A stretch of 47,160 nt of DNA from an uncultured Chlorobiaceae bacterium (GCA_903920215.1 CAIXLG010000071.1:1-47160); one strand, 5' to 3'; shown: positions 36,036 through 47,103, counted from the stretch's first letter. Notes: generated from the sequence alone by a model not told the origin. Numbers and translations are program-made.

Positions 36036-37337
36036 ATGTTGTCGAGGGATTTAACAGAAAGCCAGGTACAGACCAGAGTTATCATTTATTCAGGAAAAGG
36101 TGGAACAGGAAAGACCACTATTTCTTCATCAACAGCGGTTTCGCTGGCAAGGCAGAACAAGAAGGTTCTGATCATGTCCTCCGATCCGGCCCACTCCCTT
36201 TCTGACGTTTTTAATACCAGGATAAGCCGCAATGATCCGCAGAAGATCGAACATAATCTTTACGGGCTCGAGGTTGATACCGTTCATGAGCTTAAAAAGA
36301 ATATGTCGGGGTTTCAGAAGTTTGTCTCTTCGTCTTATAAAAACAAGGGAATTGACAGTGGTATGGCTACCGAGCTGACAACGCAGCCTGGTCTTGATGA
36401 AATTTTTGCATTAAGCCGTTTGCTTGATGAAGCTCAGTCAGGGAAATGGGATGTTGTTGTGCTCGATACATCTCCAACAGGTAATACGCTTCGACTTCTC
36501 GCTTATCCTGAGATTATCATAGGCGGCAACATGGGTAAGCAGTTTTTCAAGCTTTATAAAAGCATGTCCTCCCTTGCACGTCCATTGAGCGGGAAATCCA
36601 TTCCTGATGATGACTTTTTTAATGAGGTCAATGTGCTGCTCAAGCAGATGGAGGATATCAACAAGTTTATTCTCAGTCCGGAGGTTACCTTCCGTCTGGT
36701 ACTGAACCCTGAAAAGCTCTCCATTCTTGAGACGAAGCGCGCCTATACCTTTGTCCATCTTTACGGGATTAATGTTGATGGTATTGTGATCAACAAGATT
36801 CTGCCGACCTCTAAAACTGTAGGTGAGTATTTTGAGTTCTGGGCTGACTTGCACAGTAAGTATCTAATGGAGATTGACAACTCATTTTATCCTACTCCGG
36901 TTTTCCGCTGTCACCTGCAGAGAACAGAGCCGATAGGACCTGATGCGCTGCATGAAATCAGCAAGCTCGTCTTTGGTGAGCAGTTGCCTGACAAGATTTT
37001 TTATTCCGGGAAGAATTTCTGGATTGAAAGCAAAAAGAATGCTGTAACGGAAGATCACCGCGAAGTACTTTGTATTAAAATACCTTTTCTCAAGGATGCA
37101 GAAGATGTAGTGGTTGATCGCATGGGTACTGATATTGTGGTCACTGTGGACAGGGCTCAGAGGATTATAACGCTTCCAAGGGCGCTGTACAGTCTTGAAT
37201 TGGAAGAGTATATCAGAGAGGATAGCCTTTTACGGGTGGTGTTCAGGGAGATTCCGGTTGATAAGGAAGAAGCCGAGTTGAGTGTGAATAAAAACATGCT
37301 TGATAAGCTGCGTTCAATGAGGCGAATGAAGATATAG
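36036..37337 (+). CDS. ArsA/GET3-type ATPase with C-terminal HSP20-like domain
   Basis: 433 residues. Deviant Walker A SGKGGTGKTT (19-28), switch I SSDPAHSLSDVF, and VVLDTSPTGNTLRLL mark the ArsA/GET3 group. After about residue 335 a beta-sandwich domain (EVLCIKIPFLKDAEDVVVDR, DIVVTVDRAQRIITLP) matches the ArsA-HSP20 type found in photosynthetic bacteria. No arsenite-binding cysteine cluster is seen, so arsenic efflux is unlikely; client-protein targeting is more plausible. ATG 36036 has GAGGAG 5 nt upstream; the open frame reaches back to 35871 inside aat but is not used. Confidence 0.87.
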   Translation: MLSRDLTESQVQTRVIIYSGKGGTGKTTISSSTAVSLARQNKKVLIMSSDPAHSLSDVFNTRISRNDPQKIEHNLYGLEVDTVHELKKNMSGFQKFVSSSYKNKGIDSGMATELTTQPGLDEIFALSRLLDEAQSGKWDVVVLDTSPTGNTLRLLAYPEIIIGGNMGKQFFKLYKSMSSLARPLSGKSIPDDDFFNEVNVLLKQMEDINKFILSPEVTFRLVLNPEKLSILETKRAYTFVHLYGINVDGIVINKILPTSKTVGEYFEFWADLHSKYLMEIDNSFYPTPVFRCHLQRTEPIGPDALHEISKLVFGEQLPDKIFYSGKNFWIESKKNAVTEDHREVLCIKIPFLKDAEDVVVDRMGTDIVVTVDRAQRIITLPRALYSLELEEYIREDSLLRVVFREIPVDKEEAELSVNKNMLDKLRSMRRMKI

Positions 37338-37409
37338 GATGTTCATTGCCTGAGAGTATGGAGAAAAATTCAGTGGAAACAGTTTAGGTTTTCAAGGGAA
37401 TCTTGTATC

Positions 37410-37448
37410 TTAAACGTTTAAAATGTTGAGTTAACGGGGATTTACCCC
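37410..37448 (+). promoter_or_regulatory. Palindrome and GGGG/CCCC element upstream of fabI
   Basis: A perfect 12-bp palindrome TTAAACGTTTAA (37410-37421) is followed by GGGGATTTACCCC (37436-37448), 28 bp before the fabI ATG. The second resembles an element before icd at 38643-38658. They may be operator or leader hairpins. Confidence 0.35.
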
Positions 37449-37476
37449 AGTCTTTGTTAAAGAATCAGCTAATATC

Positions 37477-38343
37477 ATGTCCGAGAAAGCGCACTATGGT
37501 TTATTGAAGGGGAAGAAGGGAGTTGTTTTTGGCCCGCTTGACGAGAGCAGTATTGGCTGGCAGATTGCGCTTCATGCTTATAGAGAAGGTGCAGAGATCG
37601 CCATTTCTAATGTAGCAGCTGCGTTGCGTTTTGGTAATATCGAAGAGCTTTCTGCATTATGCGGTAACGCACCATTGATTGTTTGTGACGCTTCTAATAA
37701 TGAAGATGTCGATAACTGTTTCAAGGAGGTTAAGGATAAAATCGGCCCTGTCGATTTTATTGTGCATTCCATCGGGATGTCACAGAACATTCGTAAGCAG
37801 TTGCCTTATGAAGACCTCAATTACGAGTGGTTTATGAAAACCCTCGATGTATCAGGTTTATCGCTGCACCGTATTGTCTCCTTTGCATTGAAGAATGGGG
37901 CGATTAATGATGGCGGCAGCATTTTGGCTCTTTCATACATTGCTTCGCAGAGAAATTATTGGTCGTACTCTGATATGGGAGATGCAAAATCATTGCTTGA
38001 ATCCATTGTTCGCAGTTACGGGCCAAGACTAGCCAAGTTCAATATCCGGATTAATACGATTTCACAAAGCCCGACCTATACCAAGGCAGGAAGCGGTATC
38101 CCTGGATTTGAGAAGATGTTTGAATACGGTGATCTAATGTCGCCACTCGGGAATGCTTCAGCAGAAGAGTGTGCAGAATATTCCATGACCATCCTTAGTG
38201 ACCTTTCCAGGAAAGTAACAATGCAGAACCTCTTCCATGACGGTGGATATAGTTCAATGGGAGCTACGATTCCCATGATAAAGCTTGCTCATGAAGTTTT
38301 GAATGACAAGGATCTTGCGGATCGGGTCGGTCTTAATGAGTGA
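37477..38343 (+). CDS. fabI: Enoyl-[acyl-carrier-protein] reductase (NADH)
   Basis: 288 residues. Last step of each fatty-acid elongation cycle. The short-chain-dehydrogenase fold has the FabI cofactor loop FGPLDESSIGW, D71 of CDAS, SIGMSQN, and the catalytic Y164-x6-K171 with Y154 upstream (equivalent to Y146/Y156/K163 of E. coli). INTISQSPTYTKAGSGIPGF and SPLGNASAEECAEY are characteristic of Bacteroidetes/Chlorobi FabI. Alone on its transcript, followed by a hairpin. Confidence 0.94.
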   Translation: MSEKAHYGLLKGKKGVVFGPLDESSIGWQIALHAYREGAEIAISNVAAALRFGNIEELSALCGNAPLIVCDASNNEDVDNCFKEVKDKIGPVDFIVHSIGMSQNIRKQLPYEDLNYEWFMKTLDVSGLSLHRIVSFALKNGAINDGGSILALSYIASQRNYWSYSDMGDAKSLLESIVRSYGPRLAKFNIRINTISQSPTYTKAGSGIPGFEKMFEYGDLMSPLGNASAEECAEYSMTILSDLSRKVTMQNLFHDGGYSSMGATIPMIKLAHEVLNDKDLADRVGLNE

Positions 38344-38362
38344 ATTCCCGCCAATTGAATTT

Positions 38363-38395
38363 ACCGGGAAACCATGCTGTAGAAGGTTTTCCGGT
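38363..38395 (+). terminator. Probable fabI terminator
   Basis: Arms ACCGGGAAACC and GGTTTTCCGGT pair over 11 bp with one G-T wobble, around an 11-nt loop, 20 bp after the fabI stop. The following TATTT is only weakly T-rich. Confidence 0.6.
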
Positions 38396-40966
<2,571 letters not shown>

Positions 40967-40987
40967 AAAGAGCTATAGCCTTCATAC

Positions 40988-41021
40988 ACGACGAAAGCCC
41001 GGATATCCGGGCTTTCGTCGT
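40988..41021. terminator. Perfect 34-bp palindrome between convergent genes
   Basis: ACGACGAAAGCCCGGAT and its exact complement form a 17-bp inverted repeat, 22 bp after icd and 16 bp before the end of the convergent L,D-transpeptidase gene. It is a bidirectional terminator by position; the T tract is short (TTTGT). Confidence 0.8.
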
Positions 41022-41036
41022 TTGTAGCATATGAAG

Positions 41037-41651
41037 TTAAGGATGTTCTGCCCATGCGTAAAGAAAAGCATCCTGATTGAGCTTTTGAGTGACTTCATCA
41101 ATATCCCGTGATGACACAACGAAGCATCCATTGCTTCTACCGATTCTTGGATTTTGTAACGTCAAAATATTCATAACTATATAGCTCAGAGAAACATAAT
41201 CCGCCGAATGCAGTACAATATTGCGGCTAAAAGCATTGCTGTTCATTTCCGGATCAAGGCCCATGAGGCGTATCGATTTTCCGTGGTCGCCGGTATAGAT
41301 TCCGAGTGTTTTGTAGAGCCCCAGACTGCTCATGCTTGAAGCCGGTGCATTTGAAAATCGTGTTGCATAAAGATCCCCGGAATTTATTCCGTGCGATGTC
41401 ATATAAAATGACTGATCCCCGTTTTTCAGATCGATTACAGCCATACGTTTCAGGTAAGATGGCTTTGAATAATCAACCACGGCAAGGAAACGGGGATGTT
41501 CCTCGGGATGTTGTGATCGATATGAATCCATAGCGGCTAAAGCGGACTTGTATGCCTGTCCGGAAATCTTTTCCTGCAGTAATAAAAATCCTGAAAAAAG
41601 TGCCAATAAGGCAGTAAGGAGGGTTAGTGCTTTTAAAGCTTTTGTCTTCAT
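41037..41651 (-). CDS. Murein L,D-transpeptidase catalytic-domain protein (YkuD_2 type)
   Basis: 204 residues. Signal anchor (ALTLLTALLALFSGFLLLQ) then a compact catalytic domain with H148 (NIVLHSADYV) and the active-site S173-N-G175-C176 (GRSNGCFVV). The family makes or edits 3-3 crosslinks or attaches proteins to murein; most relatives have GRSxGCPA, so F177 in place of P/W is a small oddity. Located 37 bp after the pirin gene on the same strand. Confidence 0.88.
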   Translation of the reverse strand: MKTKALKALTLLTALLALFSGFLLLQEKISGQAYKSALAAMDSYRSQHPEEHPRFLAVVDYSKPSYLKRMAVIDLKNGDQSFYMTSHGINSGDLYATRFSNAPASSMSSLGLYKTLGIYTGDHGKSIRLMGLDPEMNSNAFSRNIVLHSADYVSLSYIVMNILTLQNPRIGRSNGCFVVSSRDIDEVTQKLNQDAFLYAWAEHP

Positions 41652-41688
41652 GGATAGTACTACTCTTGGGGGTGAATTGTATTTTCTC

Positions 41689-42546
41689 TTATGTGTGTTG
41701 TTTCAGAAATGTTCCGTTCTGGTATTCCCGAAATGCCCTGGATAGTTCAGCTTGAGTGTTCATTACAATTGGGCCTTGCCAGGCAATTGGTTCGTTAAGC
41801 GGCTTGCCGGAGATAAGCAGAAAACGTACATGGTTATCTTCGGTAGTCACAGTTATAGTGTCGCCATCATCGAAAAGTATCAGGGTTTCGTTGGAGTATG
41901 TCTCATCCTGATGGCAGAACACTCCTTTACCTGCAATAATGTAAGCGAATGCGGTGTGCCCTTTTGTGAGGTGGTGGGTATAGGAAATTCCTGAAGGTAC
42001 GGTAATATCAAGATAATTCGGATCTATGGCAATGTCGTTGACTGGCCCTTTTGTCTGGTCGATATTTCCACAGATAATGTGGATTTCAACATCGTTTTCC
42101 AGATGGAGTTGCGGTATCTGCTCAGGTGTAATGTCGCGATAGCGTGGGGGATTCATTTTTTGGGAAGCTGGCAGGTTAGCCCAGAGCTGGAATCCTCCCA
42201 TTTTTCCATACTGGTTGCCAAAAGGCATTTCCTGGTGAATGATGCCGCTGCCGGCAGTCATCCATTGAACAGCTCCGGCGCTGATTACACCGTTGTGGCC
42301 CATACTGTCGCCATGTTTGACGTTTCCATCAAGCATATAGGTGATCGTTTCAATACCGCGGTGCGGGTGCCAGGGAAATCCTTTCAGGTAGTCGGCAGGG
42401 TTGTTTGATCGAAAATCGTCGAGGAGCAGAAAAGGGTCAAAAAGTGGAGCCTCGGTGAAACCAAAAGCACGTTTCAGGTGCACACCAGCCCCTTCAATGG
42501 TTGGTGTGCTCTTAAACACCCTGCGAATATTTCTTGGGGTTTCCAT
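41689..42546 (-). CDS. Pirin-family protein
   Basis: 285 residues from ATG 42546 (the frame begins at a TTG four codons earlier). Bicupin with metal ligands H60, H62 (HPHRGIET), H104 and E106 (HQEMP) in the N-terminal cupin. The second cupin lacks ligands, as usual. Members include quercetinases and redox-responsive regulators; function here is open. Confidence 0.92.
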   Translation of the reverse strand: METPRNIRRVFKSTPTIEGAGVHLKRAFGFTEAPLFDPFLLLDDFRSNNPADYLKGFPWHPHRGIETITYMLDGNVKHGDSMGHNGVISAGAVQWMTAGSGIIHQEMPFGNQYGKMGGFQLWANLPASQKMNPPRYRDITPEQIPQLHLENDVEIHIICGNIDQTKGPVNDIAIDPNYLDITVPSGISYTHHLTKGHTAFAYIIAGKGVFCHQDETYSNETLILFDDGDTITVTTEDNHVRFLLISGKPLNEPIAWQGPIVMNTQAELSRAFREYQNGTFLKQHT

Positions 42547-42873
42547 TGTGTATTTCAATAGTTAAACAGCTTCGGCTAAAAAAAGACAGCATAAATCATT
42601 GTTTCTAAGTTACGACGATGCTGAATGAGCTGCTAAAAATATTTTCGTGATTGGAGTTTGAGGAGTAAGAAATGAAGATTGTAATCGGGTAGATAAGGGA
42701 AACGTAAAAATAAAGAATCCATAAGTATATTTCGAGGTATATAGGTGTGCACAAAAAAATCTTTCCTTTTTTAAAGATTTTTTGAAAGAAAGTTCAAAGG
42801 TCTTGCGTAGTAGTTTATAAGAAGCAGGGTGGTCCTGGTTCCAAAGTTCTACAAAACTCAAATTTACTGACAA
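42547..42873 (+). promoter_or_regulatory. Leader of the Ala/Lys-rich gene with AT-rich hairpin
   Basis: 327 bp between divergent genes. AAAAAATCTTT (42754-42764) and AAAGATTTTTT (42773-42783) form an 11-bp stem with an 8-nt loop, terminator-like on both strands, about 90 bp before the next ATG. An antisense frame of 87 codons across this region is not convincing. Confidence 0.45.
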
Positions 42874-43158
42874 ATGAAAAAGAATTTCATCGCTGGCGTT
42901 ATCGTATCACTTGCAGTTTCCGGAATCTTCGGTGGCGTTTCTTTCGCAGCCGACAAAGCAGCAGCAAAAGCAGCTCCAGCAGCAGCAGCAGCAGCAGCTC
43001 CAGCAGCAGCAAAAGCAGAAGCTCCAGCAGCAGCAAAAGCAGAAGCTAAAGCAGAAGTAAAGGCAGAGAAGAAAGCTGCTAAGAAGAAAGCTGCTAAGAA
43101 AGTAAAGAAAGCTGCTAAGAAAGCAGAAGCAAAGGTAGAAGCACCTGCAGCTAAGTAA
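42874..43158 (+). CDS. Exported Ala/Lys-rich low-complexity protein
   Basis: 94 residues. A textbook signal peptide (MKKNFIAGVIVSLAVSGIFG, cleavage near SFA) is followed by about 69 residues made almost only of Ala, Lys, Glu, Pro and Val, with a PAAAKAEA repeat and then a histone-H1-like basic stretch KKAAKKKAAKKVKKAAKKAE. The mature protein is strongly cationic, probably helical or disordered; it could bind murein, LPS or DNA outside the membrane. No Shine-Dalgarno is seen. A strong terminator follows, which supports it being a real, separately expressed gene. Confidence 0.8.
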   Translation: MKKNFIAGVIVSLAVSGIFGGVSFAADKAAAKAAPAAAAAAAPAAAKAEAPAAAKAEAKAEVKAEKKAAKKKAAKKVKKAAKKAEAKVEAPAAK

Positions 43159-43242
43159 GGTTTCCTTCTAAAATATATTGATGGCTCTTGATGAATACGA
43201 TGTTGAGTAGATGATATAAAAGTCGTTGGTATTATTGACAGG

Positions 43243-43274
43243 AAAAGCCCCTTCGAAAGATGGGGCTTTTTTTG
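43243..43274 (+). terminator. Rho-independent terminator
   Basis: AAAAGCCCC/GGGGCTTTT stem of 9 bp, 10-nt loop, then a T run (TTTTTTT), 85 bp after the Ala/Lys-rich gene. The interval 43275-43533 beyond it shows no gene. Confidence 0.92.
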
Positions 43275-43533
43275 TTTCAGAATAAGCAGAGGTACCCCTA
43301 TGTAGGTTGGGGTGATTCCTGAACCCCAACAAAAAAAAAAGTTATCCTGAAAGGTATAGCTCTTTTCACTTTAACATGGACAAGCTCCCAAGGATCGAAA
43401 CTTAACACAACGGGAACCCTGAATCATATAATCATCAGGAAATAGAACAAGGGAGTATCATTAGGGACGGTGAGAATAGGAAATAGTTTCTAATGCGCAT
43501 GGGATTTATGGCAAAAAAGATAGACTCTCATTT

Positions 43534-43977
43534 TTAGGTATTTTTTTTATTTGTAATCCAAAACTCATGATTCTTGTCAAGAAACACAAGATAAAATACA
43601 TTTTCTTCAAAATATCCGATAACGCACTCTTTTCCTTGAATATGTAGTGAACACCAAGTAACACCAGTCATAATATATGTGGGGTGTTTGAACTTAGAAT
43701 CTGGAGGGAAATCAGTTTTTGTGTATTGCTTGATAATACCGTTAGTGATTGCCTGTGTTTTTGTTAATTGGCAAATTTCATGCAATTTATTAATGAGGGG
43801 TAAGAGAAGTTTGTCATGCTCCCAGTCTTTAAACTCCTGCCCTTGATTCCTATCAAAATCTCTAAAACAGAAAACAATATACGGATCTTTTTTACCAGTA
43901 CGGAGTTCTCTTTTTTTGCTGACTTCCCTTTTATAAGTCGGGTTATTCCGTTCAGTAAATTTATGGTTCCTTCCCAT
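43534..43977 (-). CDS. Unrecognised small protein coupled to the AAA ATPase
   Basis: 147 residues. The basic N terminus (MGRNHKFTERNNPTYKREVS) is followed by a strand-loop DPYIVFCFRDFDRNQGQEF, and by a C-terminal beta-rich segment GKECVIGYFEENVFYLVFLD followed by KNHEFW. The C-terminal segment is reminiscent of small RelE-like or endoribonuclease folds, but I do not recognise the family. It starts 17 bp inside the ATPase gene and has no ribosome site of its own, so it is probably made by translational coupling. AT-rich like its partner. A partner or effector of the ATPase is the likeliest role (inference). Confidence 0.65.
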   Translation of the reverse strand: MGRNHKFTERNNPTYKREVSKKRELRTGKKDPYIVFCFRDFDRNQGQEFKDWEHDKLLLPLINKLHEICQLTKTQAITNGIIKQYTKTDFPPDSKFKHPTYIMTGVTWCSLHIQGKECVIGYFEENVFYLVFLDKNHEFWITNKKNT

Positions 43978-45286
43978 ACATTAACTCAATTAATTTCTCA
44001 TCACTTTCAAAGTAAGGAATTGCACCGTATTTACCCTCATTATAATTTTTATCAAATGCTGACTTGTTTCGAACTTTTTCTGTTTTAAAGTCAGCAAGAG
44101 AGAAAAGTTCAGATGAACCGAACTGGTCTTTTTCGATAAACCAAATTTGATCTCGCCTAAAAGTCTCCTTGTTTAAAAGTGATATATCGTGAATGGCAAA
44201 AATCAACTGAGCCTTATTTCGATTGAATTTATGGAAAAAATCAATCAATCGTAAGGTTAAATGGCTATGAAGTCTTGAGTCTAATTCATCTACAATCAAA
44301 ATCTTGCCATTTTGAAGAGTGTCGTACCAAGGGCCCAACAAATAAAAAAGTTTTTTTGTGCCTTCAGATTCCTGATCATCAAAGTTAAATGGGACAGTGT
44401 CTATTAATATATTATTAATGTCATATTTCTTATGGTACGTCACGAGTTGGTCTTGCTTTGGCTGTTTTGATTGTATTTTTTTAATACTTTCTAAGAGATC
44501 AATGAATTCCTGATCACGTACATTTTTGGATAAATTGCTAAAATCAAAATTGCTGATTTCTTCTTTAGTTGTAGCTACATTAGAAATTTCAAGGTATTTG
44601 ATAAAATGAGATACCCATTTATAAAAGTTTGGATCTGATTTTAGTTTATCAATTGTGTATCGTTTATATCCATCGTCATAAATTCCATTTATAAAGTTAA
44701 CTTTTTTGAACCATGTTACAATATTGGTTGATATTTCTTTTCCGAGCATAGAAAGTAAAGAAAGGAAAAGTACATTTTCTTTTACATCTTTTTCTTTTCC
44801 AAGTCCCTCCTTAAATGCAGATTTATTTACTTTAATATTTTGAAAATCTCTTTTAAATAAATAAACTTCTTTGCTTGTAGTATGATAAAGCCATTCCGCG
44901 ACAACTTTGTTGTAATCAATTTCGAATCCGTAGCGATATTTTTTGTTATCTTGGATAAAAGAAACCTCAAAAAAACTTGGTTTATTTATGGTTTCAGAAC
45001 TCAGAATAAATTTTTTTAATGGGAATCTCTTTTCATCATTCTCAATCAGTGCATCTCGAAAAGAATTAAGAATAACTGTTTTCATAAATCCCATTGCTTC
45101 CAGCAAATTACTCTTACCACTAGCATTATTTCCATAAATGATAGCTGATTTTAATAATGAGAGAGTATCATCTATTTCCGCAGTGTGAGTATCCAGATGT
45201 TCTTTAAAAGACTTAGCACATACCATGGAGATAGTTGTTGAGTCTTTAAATGATAAGACATTCTCAAAGCTGAATTCTATTAGCAT
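43961..45286 (-). CDS. AAA-family ATPase (RloA/AAA_15-21 type)
   Basis: 441 residues from ATG 45286. SMC/OLD-like single-chain ATPase: N-terminal FSFENVLSFKDSTTISM, Walker A GNNASGKSN (52-60), a large helical insert, then LIVDELDSRLHSHLTLRLID (Walker B/D-loop) and FAIHDISLLN (switch His). This architecture is shared with RloA, AbiL-type and other restriction-linked or abortive-infection ATPases. An upstream extension in frame (to 45412) is hydrophobic and lacks a start context. The gene is AT-rich compared with the surrounding core and overlaps the next gene by 17 bp. There is no TOPRIM nuclease domain fused at its end. Confidence 0.82.
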   Translation of the reverse strand: MLIEFSFENVLSFKDSTTISMVCAKSFKEHLDTHTAEIDDTLSLLKSAIIYGNNASGKSNLLEAMGFMKTVILNSFRDALIENDEKRFPLKKFILSSETINKPSFFEVSFIQDNKKYRYGFEIDYNKVVAEWLYHTTSKEVYLFKRDFQNIKVNKSAFKEGLGKEKDVKENVLFLSLLSMLGKEISTNIVTWFKKVNFINGIYDDGYKRYTIDKLKSDPNFYKWVSHFIKYLEISNVATTKEEISNFDFSNLSKNVRDQEFIDLLESIKKIQSKQPKQDQLVTYHKKYDINNILIDTVPFNFDDQESEGTKKLFYLLGPWYDTLQNGKILIVDELDSRLHSHLTLRLIDFFHKFNRNKAQLIFAIHDISLLNKETFRRDQIWFIEKDQFGSSELFSLADFKTEKVRNKSAFDKNYNEGKYGAIPYFESDEKLIELMYGKEP

Positions 45287-46365
45287 GCTTGTGACTTGTG
45301 TGACTTGATAAGCTTTGTGTAAAAGATAACACAAAAACAGAAAAATGCAAAATAGTTGCAGATAATCGATTTTGATGATTGTTTTAGGTCTTGTGAGGTA
45401 ACTTGGGTACATCTAGTAGGCGCCCATAAAAACCAGTAAAGAGTAAAGAATGAGAAGGATTTCCATGCAAGGCATAACAAACCATCATGGCCCTGGTCCA
45501 TGCCTCGATTCCCGGTAGTGGTATCGGGGTAGCGTTGACAGGGGAAAACACATGGTGTAAGACTTGGCGACATCCGTCAATGATATATTCCTATGCGGAC
45601 TATCCTGCAAAAGGAATTGCCTGTTCCGATATCCCAAAAAGAAAAAATAGATCTCAACAAACCGTCGTTTGATGACACACGCGGAATAGGCGTGCTCAAC
45701 ATCCCCGTTATTGGGCTCACTTTGTCTTAAAAAACCGGTTCATATTTCTATGCTTCAGGAATCCATGATAAAACGCACTTTTTAAGAATAAATAACCCAA
45801 TTGTATTCCTGCTTATTTCCTTGCACGGTATTATCGGGCTGGGTGCTCCCTGGCTTTGGCTTGGCGGTGATCGCTTCCGGCTCACCCTCGGTGTTGGTCG
45901 GTTTCCGCTCTAATCAGAAAGGAGTTTCCTTTTATTGATTGGGATGAAGCCTAAAAACAGCCATGCGCATAATTGAACCATGTGATCAGAGTGAGGGAAT
46001 GAAAGGCAATAGTTCAGTGCCATGCTTTGCTGTGGATTTGATGAGATTTGAGGTGTGTTTTTGCTGTCCTAAAAATATATGTATATTTAGCGTAATATAA
46101 AGCACTCAGCAGAGTCCATTCTGAAGTCTCATATCAGGAGTTCGGATATGACAATTCGTAACAAAATTTAAGGCTTGTTACTATCACATAACCCGTTTTT
46201 TATTCCAAATCAGAATATTATCTTAGACTCTTTGCTGAAATTTAGTGTTTATTATATAAATATATTCTCATATTGAATATGAAGAGGGTTTGGGAAATTC
46301 AGGAATCTGATTTTTTTTAAAAAAAAATTCAGCCGATTCAGAAAGAAAAACAAAGGAGGTTGACA
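45287..46365. other. Gene-poor accessory stretch
   Basis: About 1.1 kb between the ATPase and the XRE gene. It holds decayed coding fragments (45487-45938, separate entry) and AT-rich sequence (46060-46320) with the promoter of the XRE gene. No intact gene, tRNA or att-like repeat was seen. Confidence 0.5.
45487..45938 (+). pseudogene. Decayed coding fragments, possibly PAAR-like
   Basis: Short conceptual peptides occur in successive shifted frames: MALVHASIPGSGIGVALTGE with CKT and a tail IACSDIP; then NKPSFDDTRGIGVLNIPVIG; then LPGFGLAVIASGSPSVLVG. The last and the CKT/IP segments resemble the pattern of PAAR or DUF4150 spike-tip proteins (xSGSPxVxVxG), but stops and frameshifts interrupt any such gene. 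Tentative. Confidence 0.25.
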
Positions 46366-46953
46366 ATGGCGGCCGGAAGAACTTATAGCAGCGTGAGTGA
46401 ACTTTATGCCAAGCATGCGAGCGCTGAAGAGTGCGACAGTTTTGTGAAGTCTTTGAACTCCAGAAAGCTTGCGAAAACATTATTTGCACTTCGTAGTAAG
46501 GCCGGATTAACCCAAAAGGAACTGGCCGAAAAAATAGGGATAACGCAGAGTAAGGTTTCGAAAATTGAACATGCGCAGGATGTAACCCTTACGATTGGTG
46601 ACATTTTACAATATTGTGACGCGCTTGATCTTCAGTTACATGTTGGTTTAATGCCTGATGGTATGACTCTTGTTAATCAAGTCAAGTTTCACTGGAACGA
46701 ACTCCAGAGACATCTTGAAAAAATTCAGGAAATCAGCAAAGGGGATGTGGGGATGGAGAAGGCAGCAAGAGACTTTACCTTTGAGGCAGCGCACAATATT
46801 ACTGACGGATTGCTCGCGACACTTGGAAACGTTATGCCAAAACAGGAAAATGAAGAGCTATTAACTGTTTCCGCTCCATCTGACTCAAAAGAACTTCCTG
46901 AGGACTTTAGCCCGGCAACTCTCTCCAAACAGTTATGTCATCACGAGAAGTAA
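46366..46953 (+). CDS. XRE-family HTH regulator, HigA/antitoxin-like
   Basis: 195 residues. The ATG at 46366 has AAGGAGG 6-7 nt upstream, the best ribosome site in the window. HTH at about 36-92 (ALRSKAGLTQKELAEKIGIT, QSKVSKIEHAQDVTL) of the type found in HigA-like antitoxins, then a hydrophilic C-terminal extension. No toxin gene is visible within 1 kb on either side, so it may be an orphan regulator or have lost its partner. A terminator follows. Confidence 0.8.
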   Translation: MAAGRTYSSVSELYAKHASAEECDSFVKSLNSRKLAKTLFALRSKAGLTQKELAEKIGITQSKVSKIEHAQDVTLTIGDILQYCDALDLQLHVGLMPDGMTLVNQVKFHWNELQRHLEKIQEISKGDVGMEKAARDFTFEAAHNITDGLLATLGNVMPKQENEELLTVSAPSDSKELPEDFSPATLSKQLCHHEK

Positions 46954-46984
46954 TCTGATGAAAATGAAATAATCATGAGTAATT

Positions 46985-47008
46985 GCCCGGTGAGCAGCCG
47001 GGTTTTTT
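46985..47008 (+). terminator. Rho-independent terminator after the XRE gene
   Basis: CCCGG/CCGGG stem of 5 bp with a TGAGCAG loop, followed by TTTTTT, about 30 bp after the stop codon. Confidence 0.85.
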
Positions 47009-47042
47009 GTGTGTAGTGTGTGTATGTTTTATACCCTTTTAG

Positions 47043-47103
47043 CCTGAATAATTCACGAGGACTACAAAAGTCGAAATATTAAGGCAGAAATTGAGATAAT
47101 TGT
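47043..47103. repeat. Dispersed repeat, copy 2
   Basis: Gapless match over 61 bp (44 identities by hand count) to 23496-23556, same orientation, starting CCTGAATAATTC. The remaining bases to the window end show no gene. Confidence 0.65.

Noticed and set aside
42610-42873. Minus-strand 87-codon frame before the Ala/Lys-rich gene
   Set aside because: It covers the leader and hairpin of the divergent gene and has no ribosome site or domain.
43534-43977. RloB or TOPRIM partner for the ATPase
   Set aside because: The protein lacks the TOPRIM Glu and DxD motifs and the usual RloB N terminus, so that name was not used.
44920-44935. tRNA T-loop-like TTCGAATCC
   Set aside because: It lies inside the ATPase coding sequence and no cloverleaf can be drawn around it.
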